Positions 36,754 through 44,021 of a stretch of 58,058 nucleotides of DNA are shown piece after piece. The stretch comes from Halopseudomonas yangmingensis. Its GTDB lineage: Bacteria; Pseudomonadota; Gammaproteobacteria; Pseudomonadales; Pseudomonadaceae. Below the pieces are notes generated by a model. It searched no databases. It was not told where the DNA came from and was given only the letters and a program-made list of their open reading frames with translations. The position numbers were made by a program, and so were the translations under genes. Within the stretch, counting starts at the first letter, position 1; each line of letters starts with the position of its first letter. The stretch covers positions 46,187 to 104,244 of the forward strand of contig NZ_FOUI01000012.1 in assembly GCF_900114825.1 (NCBI RefSeq), in the 5' to 3' direction.

Positions 36754-37443
36754 TTACAGGCTGGCGAGGCGTATACGCTCTTTTGGCCATACTTTGAGCA
36801 AATTCTCGATAAACCAGGTTGGGTTGGCCTGGTTGAACTGCTTTTCAAAAATATCCAAGGTGCCAGCTGGGGTTACTTCTGCAAAATGTTGTTGGTGTTG
36901 GCCTGAGTTGTCGAAAAAGTATGCACGCTTGCATTTTGCTGTCATTGCAGACAACAGTTTCAGGCTACGGTGGTAGCGTTCAACAATTTTGCTCTCTGGT
37001 ACATCATGCCCGAGTGCGGCGACCCGTTGTTTTACGCGGGCCTTGTGAATTTCCGGGTCTGAGGTGCAGATGTAGTAAAGATAAGGCTCAAAGCCTGCAG
37101 CCTTGGCATTGTCAATGAAGCCAAGGTGACTTTCATGGCTCATGACTGATTCATAGGTCAGTGATAGCTTGTAATTGAGCCAGTCCTGCCGTAGCCCTGT
37201 TGCAATGGTTTGAGCAACCGCGACAGAGAAGTAATCCGCGAAGTCGGCTTTGTCTTCAGTGAGTGGCGGCGTGCAGTTCAGTATGGTTGCGGTTTGTTGA
37301 AGTGCTGCAGCCAGGTCGATGTGCTTTGCTATGTCATCGGGGTTGATGTACTGGCCGATGGGCACTTTCTGGCTGACCAGGGTTTTCATCAATGAAGTTT
37401 TGCCGGCCCCATTCGGGCCGGCAATCAGCCTTATCCTTGGCAC
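36754..37443 (-). CDS. Zeta-toxin-like P-loop kinase
   Basis: A 229-residue protein with Walker A AGPNGAGKTSLMKTL near the N-terminus, then PDDIAKHIDLA, the conserved SLTYESVMSH segment, YYICTSDPEIHKARVKQRVA, and GHDVPESKIVERYHRSLKLL. This set is typical of chromosomal zeta-toxin family proteins, some of which phosphorylate UDP-sugars such as UDP-GlcNAc and block envelope synthesis. Its start overlaps the upstream 88-residue gene by 13 nt, as toxin-antitoxin pairs often do. It lies between the ops/JUMPstart leader and glmS on the same strand. Toxicity is inferred. Confidence 0.8.
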   Translation of the reverse strand: MPRIRLIAGPNGAGKTSLMKTLVSQKVPIGQYINPDDIAKHIDLAAALQQTATILNCTPPLTEDKADFADYFSVAVAQTIATGLRQDWLNYKLSLTYESVMSHESHLGFIDNAKAAGFEPYLYYICTSDPEIHKARVKQRVAALGHDVPESKIVERYHRSLKLLSAMTAKCKRAYFFDNSGQHQQHFAEVTPAGTLDIFEKQFNQANPTWFIENLLKVWPKERIRLASL

Positions 37444-37697
37444 AGATACTCCCTTAAGTTGAACATATCCTTGTTCTCTGCAGGCTTGATGACAGTAATT
37501 TCATGATCAGGGTTTTGGCTGACCAGATTGCCGTCTTTTACGTATACCACTGAAATGCCGGAATCGAGCAGGTTTTTAATGGACTTGCGCGATGACAGCT
37601 CGGCAAACTGCATCAGCTTCTTGTTGTCGTCAAAAGGCTGTTTACGATTGCCCTTGCGTACTTTGGTCAAGACTGAATGTTCATCGCAGTTTTTCAT
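37431..37697 (-). CDS. Putative antitoxin partner of the zeta-like protein
   Basis: An 88-residue basic-to-neutral protein with no domain I recognise. It begins MKNCDEHSVL, has a charged central stretch (KVRKGNRKQPFDDNKKL), a helix-like AELSSRKSIKNLLDSG, and a beta-rich tail (SVVYVKDGNLVSQNPDH). ATG 37697 is preceded by GGAGG at 7 nt, a strong site. Small size, position before and 13-nt overlap with the zeta-like gene suggest the cognate antitoxin. That is inference from organisation. Confidence 0.68.
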   Translation of the reverse strand: MKNCDEHSVLTKVRKGNRKQPFDDNKKLMQFAELSSRKSIKNLLDSGISVVYVKDGNLVSQNPDHEITVIKPAENKDMFNLREYLCQG

Positions 37698-37790
37698 TGC
37701 TTTACCTCCACACACTCAATCTCAAGAATACGCTTTTGTTCTGTGGTTAGCCAGTCAAGTGGCTGTGCTGGACGGGCAGCGCTTTGCGCT

Positions 37791-37878
37791 GTTTGCCGAA
37801 TACAATTCGGCGTTCCCGGGTTGGGCTTTGGGCTGTTTGCCGGATGCAATTCGGCGTTCCCGGGTTGGGCTTTGGGCA
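37791..37878 (-). repeat. Two 44-bp tandem repeats directly downstream of the ops element
   Basis: Copies at 37791-37834 and 37835-37878 differ at a few positions only. Each includes a palindrome (GCCGAATACAATTCGGC in one, GCCGGATGCAATTCGGC in the other) and CCCGGGTTGGGC. On the minus strand they follow immediately after the ops site, so the nascent leader RNA would form two successive hairpins before the antitoxin gene. Confidence 0.8.
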
Positions 37879-37920
37879 CGCTACCGCCACAAGATTTGCT
37901 GTTGGTTTCTTGAGAACAGG
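37875..37920 (-). promoter_or_regulatory. JUMPstart/ops element leading the toxin-glmS-O-antigen operon
   Basis: On the minus strand, 37877-37888 reads GGCGGTAGCGTG, a perfect match to the ops core at which RNA polymerase pauses to recruit RfaH. The preceding about 30 nt, including GTTCTCAAGAAA and CAAATCTTG, align closely with the second element at 41209-41253. It lies 180 nt upstream of the putative antitoxin gene and ahead of all O-antigen genes on that strand, the expected place for RfaH antitermination of a long low-GC operon. Confidence 0.85.
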
Positions 37921-38090
37921 TCATGCGGCACGTTGTGGTGGCTGCTGTTGGCGGCCGGTTGGTTCTGGTTACCTGTACGCTTTGGCGGTGTTGCTGCGTT
38001 GCAGGGGGTTTGTGGTGTTACTGGTAATGATAACGCCGAATAGTGGCATTATGCTACGTTTCGTTCGGTATATGACGCCAGAAATTTGTT
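37921..38090. other. Non-coding leader between the RfaH remnant and the ops element
   Basis: No convincing gene on either strand. The O-antigen promoter must lie here or further upstream on the minus strand. A CATAAT-like -10 is visible in this stretch but without a good -35 partner, so no promoter is called. Nothing else was recognised. Confidence 0.5.
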
Positions 38091-38273
38091 TCAGCACGAT
38101 GACGCCAGGGCGGTCAGCGGGACTTTCAGGCGTTGTTCGCGCTGTAATATGTTGAGCAGGATGATGGCGCGTTCTTCGCCGTCGGTTTTGCTGAACACGG
38201 CTTCCAGGTCTTTGAACGGGCCGTCGATCAGGCGCACTTTGCTGCCGGGGGTAAAGAGTTCGCTGGCTGGCAC
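38091..38273 (-). pseudogene. RfaH/NusG-like remnant: KOW domain only
   Basis: A 60-codon frame whose product PGSKVRLIDGPFKDLEAVF...DGEERAIILLNIL matches the C-terminal KOW domain of RfaH/NusG-family elongation factors (compare the GPF, DG.x.R and LLLN positions). The NGN domain that binds RNA polymerase and ops DNA is missing. An in-frame stop lies two codons upstream of the GTG, and none of the upstream frames up to the MBL gene (38429) shows an NGN sequence. It is best read as a 5'-truncated rfaH, about one third of normal length, directly upstream of an ops element. Confidence 0.75.
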
Positions 38274-38428
38274 CCGTTAATGGCGCCAAAACATCGGCTA
38301 TTGCAATTTGGTGACGGCATTTTACCGAGTAACCCATAGCGAACAAGTCTTGACAGGCCATTAAAGCTATCGATTGGCTAGCCCATCCGATAAACGGACT
38401 AGACCATGGTCGTGTTGACACCAGCAGT

Positions 38429-39838
38429 TCAAGGAATAATGACAGCCATTGACTTGTTCTTGTTGCTGGCAGCCTGCTGAATACGGGCTTGCAGGGCCTG
38501 CTTGGCGCCGGGGTCGCCGTGCACCAGGCGCACTTCGCTGGGCCAGTGGCGCATGCGGGTAATGAAGTTGGTCAGGCCCTTTTGATCGGCGTGGGCGGAA
38601 TAGCCGCCCAGGGTATGCACACCGGCCTTGATGCGCAGGCGCTGGCCATCAATAGTGACGCTGCCGCCCTGCCCTTGCTGCTGAATGCGGCGCCCCGGGG
38701 TGCCACCAGCCTGGTACCCGACAAAGACCACATTATGCCGCGCATCTTCCAGCATGGCTTTGAGGTAATTGAGGATGCGCCCGGCGCTGCACATGCCGTT
38801 GCCGGTAATCACGATGGCCGGCTGTGCGGTGCTGGCCAGGCGGTTGACCATGGCCAGGTGTTGCTGGTGCTCGGTCACCGTGAGCAGGTTATCGAACGCC
38901 AGTGGCTTGCGGCCTTCGCTGACCCGTTGCAGGGCTTCGTCATCCCAGTAGGGTTTGAGCTGGCGGTAGAGCGCGGTAAAGCGGCTGGCCAGCGGGGCAT
39001 CGAGGATGACCGGGATCTGTTGCTGGCTCAGCGGGTTGGACCCGTCATGGAAGATGCCTTCCAGCTCATACAGCAGCTCCTGGGTGCGGCCGATACTGAA
39101 CGCGTGGATGATCACACTGCCGCCATCCGCCAGCGCTTGTTCCAGCACCGCCTGAAAGCGTTTGCGCCTTGTGCGGCGGTCTTCATGGTTGCGGTCGCCG
39201 TAGGTGCTTTCCAGAACCACGGTATCGGCATGCCAGGCTATGGCCGGGGGTGGTAGCAAGGGGGCATGAGGTGCGCCCAGATCCCCGGAGAAGATAATGC
39301 GTTTGCGTTGGACTGGCTCGGTTTGCGGGTAGCGCACATCAAATTCCACCCAGGCGGAGCCCAAGATATGCCCGGCACGCTGAAAGCGGAGGCGGCAGAC
39401 CAGGTCAGGGCGCTGGATAACCGTGATCCACTCTTTATAGGGATGGCCGTGCAGCATGGGTTTTACCAGGTCGATAAAGTTGCCGGCCAGCTGGCGGTCG
39501 CGTTGGATGCCGACCATAAAGGCATCTTCCAGTACCGTGGGCAACAATAAGGCTGACGGCTCCGTACAATAAACCGGACCTTTGAAGCCTGCGGCAATCA
39601 GCCAGGGCAGGCGGCCTACATGGTCGATATGTACGTGAGTAGCAATGAGTGCTTGCACGCTGCTGAGGCTGAATTCGATATCAAGCTGATCAGCACTTGC
39701 ACCTTGCTGTGAGCTTTCACCGCCCTGAAACAGGCCGCAATCGATCAATAAGCTGGTGCTTTCGTCCAACCAGAGCTGATGACAAGAACCGGTTACGCCT
39801 TGTGTGGCACCGTGATGCTGTATATGGGGATAAGTCAT
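38429..39838 (-). CDS. MBL-fold/beta-CASP metallohydrolase, copy 2
   Basis: A 469-residue paralogue of the protein at 11016-12428, colinear and similar along its whole length. It has THVHIDHVGRLPW (zinc ligands), GHILGSAWVEF, FSGDLGAPHAPLLPPP, ESTYGDRNHEDRR, HAFSIGRTQELLYELE, ILDAPLASRF, GNGMCSAGRILNYLKAML and GGYSAHADQKGL. Metal ligands appear intact. A beta-CASP RNA-processing or nuclease role is inferred from family. It lies between wzz and the rfaH remnant. The two copies flank the O-antigen region in the same orientation. Confidence 0.85.
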   Translation of the reverse strand: MTYPHIQHHGATQGVTGSCHQLWLDESTSLLIDCGLFQGGESSQQGASADQLDIEFSLSSVQALIATHVHIDHVGRLPWLIAAGFKGPVYCTEPSALLLPTVLEDAFMVGIQRDRQLAGNFIDLVKPMLHGHPYKEWITVIQRPDLVCRLRFQRAGHILGSAWVEFDVRYPQTEPVQRKRIIFSGDLGAPHAPLLPPPAIAWHADTVVLESTYGDRNHEDRRTRRKRFQAVLEQALADGGSVIIHAFSIGRTQELLYELEGIFHDGSNPLSQQQIPVILDAPLASRFTALYRQLKPYWDDEALQRVSEGRKPLAFDNLLTVTEHQQHLAMVNRLASTAQPAIVITGNGMCSAGRILNYLKAMLEDARHNVVFVGYQAGGTPGRRIQQQGQGGSVTIDGQRLRIKAGVHTLGGYSAHADQKGLTNFITRMRHWPSEVRLVHGDPGAKQALQARIQQAASNKNKSMAVIIP

Positions 39839-39896
39839 GGGCTTCCTTGCCTGGGTGTGATGTCAGTACTTTTTCGCAGTGTTGAGTAGCGGTTTT

Positions 39897-41177
39897 TTAC
39901 GCTGGCTTTTCCGCTTGTTTGCGCTTGCGGATAACAATGCGCATCAGTGCAATCATGCCGCCGAGCATGCCGCCGAGCACTATGCCTAGGGCCAGGATCA
40001 TGGGCTTCTTGGGTTTGATCGCTGACACCGGCTGCACTGCCACCTGATCAATCCGTACCAGGCTCAGCTTTTGCGGGTCGAGTTCAAGTGATTTCAGTCG
40101 GGCGCGCTCGGAGCGCAGTTTGGCGAGTTCGGCGAGGAACAGGTCTTCGTTTTCCCGGGCTTGCAGCATTTCGATGGTGCGATTGTTTTCCAGCAGCTGC
40201 AATTCCTTGTTGATTTCCACTATGCGCGGCGCGGTGAAGTCATCCGAGGTGCGGCTTTGCAGGGCTTTGCGTTCGGCTTCCAGGGCGTCGGTGCCCATAA
40301 AGTACAGTGGCGGGGTCTGGTTGGTAACTTCGGTGCGTACTACGTTACCTGTACTGCGCTGTTCCTGGCTCATGCCTGAGGGGGTGGTGGGCTTTTTGAT
40401 GCCAAGCGCGCTGGCGATGCTGATGGCTTCTTCCAGTTGGGCGATGCGGTTTTCGCGGCGCTGACGCAATTGGGTGCGCAGGGCGTTGAGTTCGTCGTTG
40501 AGTTGTACGCGTTTGAGCTCATCCGACTCGGTCAACTTGGCAATGCGCACTTCAATTTCTGCTTCATAGGCAGCACGAGCTGTGTTGATTTTACGATCAA
40601 GCTCTGACAAGCGGCTGGCTACCAGCGCATTGTGGTCTGCTGTTACGTCCTGCAATGCCCTTGCTATGGCGTGTTGGACCATGCCATTGACGATCTGCGG
40701 GCCATCAACGCCGCGCGGGTAACTGAATTGCAGACTGACGAAGGGGTTAGGCGTATCGGTTTTCTTGGGGTCTGGCCGAATGACCTTGACCGCGTCCTGG
40801 TTAATGCGGGCGAAGTTCTGCTCAAGGCTGCGGCTTTCTGACTCCAGTTCGCTGAACAGCTCACGGTTATTGCGGTAATAATCCAGACGTGCCTCATAGG
40901 AATCCAGTTCTGCTGCGACCAGAGCTAGTGCTTCACCTGGCTTTAGCTTGTACACACCCAAGCGGTTCAGTTCGTCCAGGCTTTTCACCACGGTTGGGCG
41001 CACTGTGCTTTGTGTTTGGTATTGCGGTGTTGCCAGCAGCGCATAGGCCAGTGCAATAAAGGTAACCACGGCGGTGACCAGTGCGATCAGGATTTTTTCT
41101 TTCCAGAGATTTTCTGCCAGTTCGAACAGGTCAATTTCGTCGTCATGGAAATGGGCTTGGGGGGTGAGGTCGCTCAC
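39897..41177 (-). CDS. wzz: O-antigen chain length determinant protein Wzz
   Basis: A 426-residue polysaccharide co-polymerase. An N-terminal cytoplasmic tail (HDDEIDLFELAENLWKEK) is followed by transmembrane helix 1 (about residues 30-50). A long, largely helical periplasmic domain with coiled-coil-like stretches follows (about 55-385), then the Pro-rich KPKKPMILALGIVLGGM entry to transmembrane helix 2, and a basic tail (RKRKQAEKPA). It would set the modal O-chain length with Wzy. GTG 41177 is chosen because GGAG (41183-41186) lies 5 nt upstream. A GTG further upstream (41213) falls in the ops element itself. Confidence 0.92.
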   Translation of the reverse strand: MSDLTPQAHFHDDEIDLFELAENLWKEKILIALVTAVVTFIALAYALLATPQYQTQSTVRPTVVKSLDELNRLGVYKLKPGEALALVAAELDSYEARLDYYRNNRELFSELESESRSLEQNFARINQDAVKVIRPDPKKTDTPNPFVSLQFSYPRGVDGPQIVNGMVQHAIARALQDVTADHNALVASRLSELDRKINTARAAYEAEIEVRIAKLTESDELKRVQLNDELNALRTQLRQRRENRIAQLEEAISIASALGIKKPTTPSGMSQEQRSTGNVVRTEVTNQTPPLYFMGTDALEAERKALQSRTSDDFTAPRIVEINKELQLLENNRTIEMLQARENEDLFLAELAKLRSERARLKSLELDPQKLSLVRIDQVAVQPVSAIKPKKPMILALGIVLGGMLGGMIALMRIVIRKRKQAEKPA

Positions 41178-41208
41178 GGTGGCTCCGGTCTGTATTGCTG
41201 TGGTTTTT

Positions 41209-41253
41209 GGCACGCTACCGCCCCAGGATTTGGGGTCAATTTCCTGAGAACGG
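41209..41253 (-). promoter_or_regulatory. JUMPstart/ops element in the wzz leader
   Basis: The minus strand of 41211-41222 reads GGCGGTAGCGTG, identical to the ops core at 37877-37888. The upstream flank (GTTCTCAGGAAA, CAAATCCTG) also matches that copy at most positions. The ops core ends 33 nt before the wzz GTG start. It predicts RfaH-dependent transcription of wzz and perhaps the hydrolase behind it. Confidence 0.85.
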
Positions 41254-41683
41254 CGGGTAAACGGATTGTGCAGGCGCGACTGTGTCGCGGCTGTTGGACA
41301 GTGTAAAAAGACAGGAATTCAGAAGTGACTGGCGAGTTTGGGGGGAAGCGTAGCAACGGGATGGACGGCGGGGGTGTTCGGCGCACAAAATGAGCCCGTC
41401 GAGAGATGTTCTCGATGGTTGTGTGTGCGGCCTCAGCGGATGCTGGCCTTGTCCATGGCCCTTTTCGGGCTTGTTGTATTCTAGCTTCTGCCTCTAGGGG
41501 TGCGGTGTATTGCGTGCCCTGTACGCGTGTGCGTCGACTACTCGTCAAGCCATTCCGGATTCTTTGTGCTTTGTGACTGACCGGTGTTGATGGGGAATGT
41601 TACAGGATGGGTGGGGGGGTGGCAAAGGGGTTTTTGATGGGTGGTTGGGGGGAGTGGCGATTTGGTGGCTTTTTATTTGGATT
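41254..41683. other. Intergenic region upstream of wzz
   Basis: No gene recognised on either strand. It must hold the wzz promoter on the minus strand. A small inverted repeat, TCGAGA and TCTCGA around a 5-nt centre, lies at 41399-41415 and could be an operator or hairpin. No convincing paired -35/-10 was found. Confidence 0.5.
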
Positions 41684-41826
41684 GGCAGCCCTGTGGGCTG
41701 CTTTGCCGAATGAATTCGGCGGTCCCAGAAGGGCGAATTTGGTGGGGCTGGATGGGTAAGGCGGCAGCCCTGTGGGCTGCTTTGCCGAATGAATTCGGCG
41801 GTCCCAGAAGGGCGAATTTGGTGGGG
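41684..41826. repeat. Tandem 64-bp modular hairpin repeat abutting a stop codon
   Basis: Two near-identical 64-bp copies (41684-41747 and 41763-41826) carry the CAGCCCTGTGGGCTG and GCCGAATGAATTCGGC palindromes plus a shared tail GAAGGGCGAATTTGGTGGGG. The second copy ends exactly one base before the stop codon of the LPS kinase gene (TAA on the minus strand, 41827-41829). Confidence 0.9.
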
Positions 41827-43248
41827 TTATTGGGGGAGGTGGGTTTTTAGCCAGGTGTGGAGAGGGGTGTTTTCGGGCCAGTTGCGGATGAGGCGTTGGC
41901 GGTCGGTTTGCCAGGCGGGTTGCCAGCTGGTGCGGGTTTTGTGGGTTTGCATGGCGTCGAGGTCGATCAGCCATACCTGGCCGTTGTGCCAGAGCAGGTT
42001 GGTGGCTTTGAAGTCGCCGTGGCTGATGTGTGCGTCGGTCAGTTGCTGCATCAGTTGCAGCAGGGCTTGTTGTTGTTCGGTAGTGGGCAGGCTTTGGCCG
42101 TCTTCGCCAAACAGCTCCAGCAGGTTTTGGCCCTGGCGGTATTCGGTGACCAGCCAGGCGCGCCGGCGCAGTGGGCCGAAGCGGCTTTCGATCATTGCCA
42201 GGGGGGCCGGGGTGGCGATGCCGAGAAACTGCAGGCGCTGGGCTGCCAGCCAGCTGTGCCAGGCGCGGCTGGGGCGCAGGCAGCGGCGTAGCCAGTGGCC
42301 AAGCCCCTTGATGTTGTAGCGTTTGACCACCAGACTGTGGCCGCCCTGCTCTACCCGTGTGACGCTGCTGCTGCCGCCATCTTTCAGTGATGGATGGCTG
42401 GTAAAGGCGCTGTCGGGGTTTTGCAGCAAGGGGGCCAGTGCGTCGCGCTGACTGCGTTGCACGCTGCAAAAGCGCCACCAGTTGCGCTCAACGGCAAAGG
42501 CGCTGCAGTCACGCAGGGCCTTGTCCAGCCAGTCACGCAGGCGGTGCTGGCGGGCCCTGGCAATGTGCTGTTGCAGCCGGTCCGGGTTAAGGGCGCGTTC
42601 GGCATTCACTTGCAGGTAGTCAATCAGTAGCAACTCGCTCAGTTCATCCCAGTGCGGTTGCAATTGGGCAAACAGCAGCGCCAGGTTGTCTTCGGCCTGT
42701 GCCGCCGGCAGCGGCTGACCGGGGCTGACCGCGCTGATGGCATCGCCGTCAATCAGGTAGAGCTGCTCGCCCTGCTGCAGAAAGTTGCCCAGATGCAGGT
42801 CATGCTGCACCAGCCCCTGCCGGTGCAGCGCGGCCAGACTGCGCAGGGCAGCGCCCAGCAGCGCCATTGCCTGTGGCTGGCCGGGGTTGCGGCCCGGCAG
42901 TTGCTGCCACAACTGCTCCAGTGTCCGGGCATCCTGCAGGAATTCAGTAACCAGGTAGTACAGATCGCCCGACAATTGCCCTTCGGCGTGCAGTGCCGGT
43001 GTTGGCAACCCGGCGTCGCGCAGGGCGCGCAGGCCGTCGCTTTCCCGTTGCCAGTGGCGCGCGGCCGCTTGGGCAATAAAGAGTTTGACCAGCACCGGCT
43101 TACCATTCAGCAGGCCGCGCCCGACCAGCCGTTTGCGCGGCAAAATGCGCAGCCATTGCTCGATGTGCAGTTCACCCTGCGGCAAGGCCAGACTGAGTGG
43201 CAATGGGGGCTGCCGACCTTGGCTACGCAGGCTGAAGGCGCTGGTCAT
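41827..43248 (-). CDS. Double-domain LPS kinase-like protein (PA5006-like)
   Basis: A 473-residue protein with two tandem kinase-like domains. The first (about 20-230) has PVLVKLF, the catalytic loop LVQHDLHLGNFL and LYLIDGDAIS. The second (about 290-470) has SLVVKRYN, ISHGDFKATNLLW and VWLIDLDAMQ. Both loops keep HxD-type and IDxD residues, so both may be active. ATG 43248 overlaps the stop of the upstream gene as ATGA. Position beside wapQ/wapP/waaP-like genes implies phosphorylation of LPS core heptoses. Acceptor specificity is unknown. Confidence 0.82.
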   Translation of the reverse strand: MTSAFSLRSQGRQPPLPLSLALPQGELHIEQWLRILPRKRLVGRGLLNGKPVLVKLFIAQAAARHWQRESDGLRALRDAGLPTPALHAEGQLSGDLYYLVTEFLQDARTLEQLWQQLPGRNPGQPQAMALLGAALRSLAALHRQGLVQHDLHLGNFLQQGEQLYLIDGDAISAVSPGQPLPAAQAEDNLALLFAQLQPHWDELSELLLIDYLQVNAERALNPDRLQQHIARARQHRLRDWLDKALRDCSAFAVERNWWRFCSVQRSQRDALAPLLQNPDSAFTSHPSLKDGGSSSVTRVEQGGHSLVVKRYNIKGLGHWLRRCLRPSRAWHSWLAAQRLQFLGIATPAPLAMIESRFGPLRRRAWLVTEYRQGQNLLELFGEDGQSLPTTEQQQALLQLMQQLTDAHISHGDFKATNLLWHNGQVWLIDLDAMQTHKTRTSWQPAWQTDRQRLIRNWPENTPLHTWLKTHLPQ

Positions 43249-44021
43249 GCCTTGCTCTCCTGCTTGCCACGCTGGCGGCGGGTGATGGCGGCGATTATTT
43301 TCCGGGATTGATCGTTCAGGCGGCGCTGCCCCAGGCATGCCAGCAGAAAGCGCAGGCGCTCGCTGCGACTGGGGCCCTGACTGCGCCGCTGCAGGGTTTC
43401 CAGGTCACGGACAAAGTCGCGCTGGCCGAGCCAGGCGCGGCGGGTCTTTTCCAGGTCGATCAGCCGGGCGCCGGCGCCGTCGCCATCAACCCGGGCAAAG
43501 ATGTGCTTGGGATACAGGCAGTTATGGATGCGCCCGGTGTTGTGCAGGGCGCGTACCAGCGCGGCGCTGGCGAGGATAATGTCGCGCCGGGCACGGAAGT
43601 CGACGCTGTGCCAGTCGGCAAACCATTCATCCAGTGGTCGGTAGCTGTCCAGTGCGCGGGTCAGCAGAATCGCCTGCTGGCCCTCAGCGACCCGACGCTG
43701 ACCAAAAAAAGCCGCCTCCAGTGCCGGAATGCCAAGCCCGGCAAACTGCTGGATGGCGCGAAACTCACGGGCAAAGGTCGGCTCACCGAGTGGGTGGCCA
43801 AGGTTTCGGGTCAGGTGGTTGAGCTGGCGTTTCAGGTAGAAGGCCTGGGTCTGCCCGCTGGCACCCGCCAGTTCCAGCCGGTACACGCTGCTCCAGCCGC
43901 CGCGCCCGGTATTCGGCGCATCCACCGCATCCAGCTTGAGCGCCCAGAGCGCCTCGAAGGAGTCCAGCCCGTGCTGTTCCAGCACGGCGCGGGCATTTAC
44001 GGCGATGAAGTCACTGCTCAT
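43245..44021 (-). CDS. LPS kinase InaA/WapQ-like protein
   Basis: A 258-residue kinase-fold protein. It has RGGWSSVYRLEL, FYLKRQLNHLTRN (putative ATP-binding Lys), FAREFRAIQQF, the loop IHNCLYPKHIF near residue 165 and ARLIDLEKTRR. Where WaaP has HRDCYICHF, this protein has HNCLYPKHIF, so the canonical catalytic Asp is not in its usual place. I believe this is usual for the InaA/WapQ group, so it may reflect a different chemistry or loss of kinase activity. It overlaps the genes on both sides by 4 nt. Confidence 0.8.
   Translation of the reverse strand: MSSDFIAVNARAVLEQHGLDSFEALWALKLDAVDAPNTGRGGWSSVYRLELAGASGQTQAFYLKRQLNHLTRNLGHPLGEPTFAREFRAIQQFAGLGIPALEAAFFGQRRVAEGQQAILLTRALDSYRPLDEWFADWHSVDFRARRDIILASAALVRALHNTGRIHNCLYPKHIFARVDGDGAGARLIDLEKTRRAWLGQRDFVRDLETLQRRSQGPSRSERLRFLLACLGQRRLNDQSRKIIAAITRRQRGKQESKA

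Noticed and set aside
37969-38421. A 150-codon minus-strand frame over the RfaH remnant, considered as the missing RfaH N-terminal domain.
   Set aside because: It shows no NGN-like sequence and reads the KOW region in a different frame. It is a shadow.
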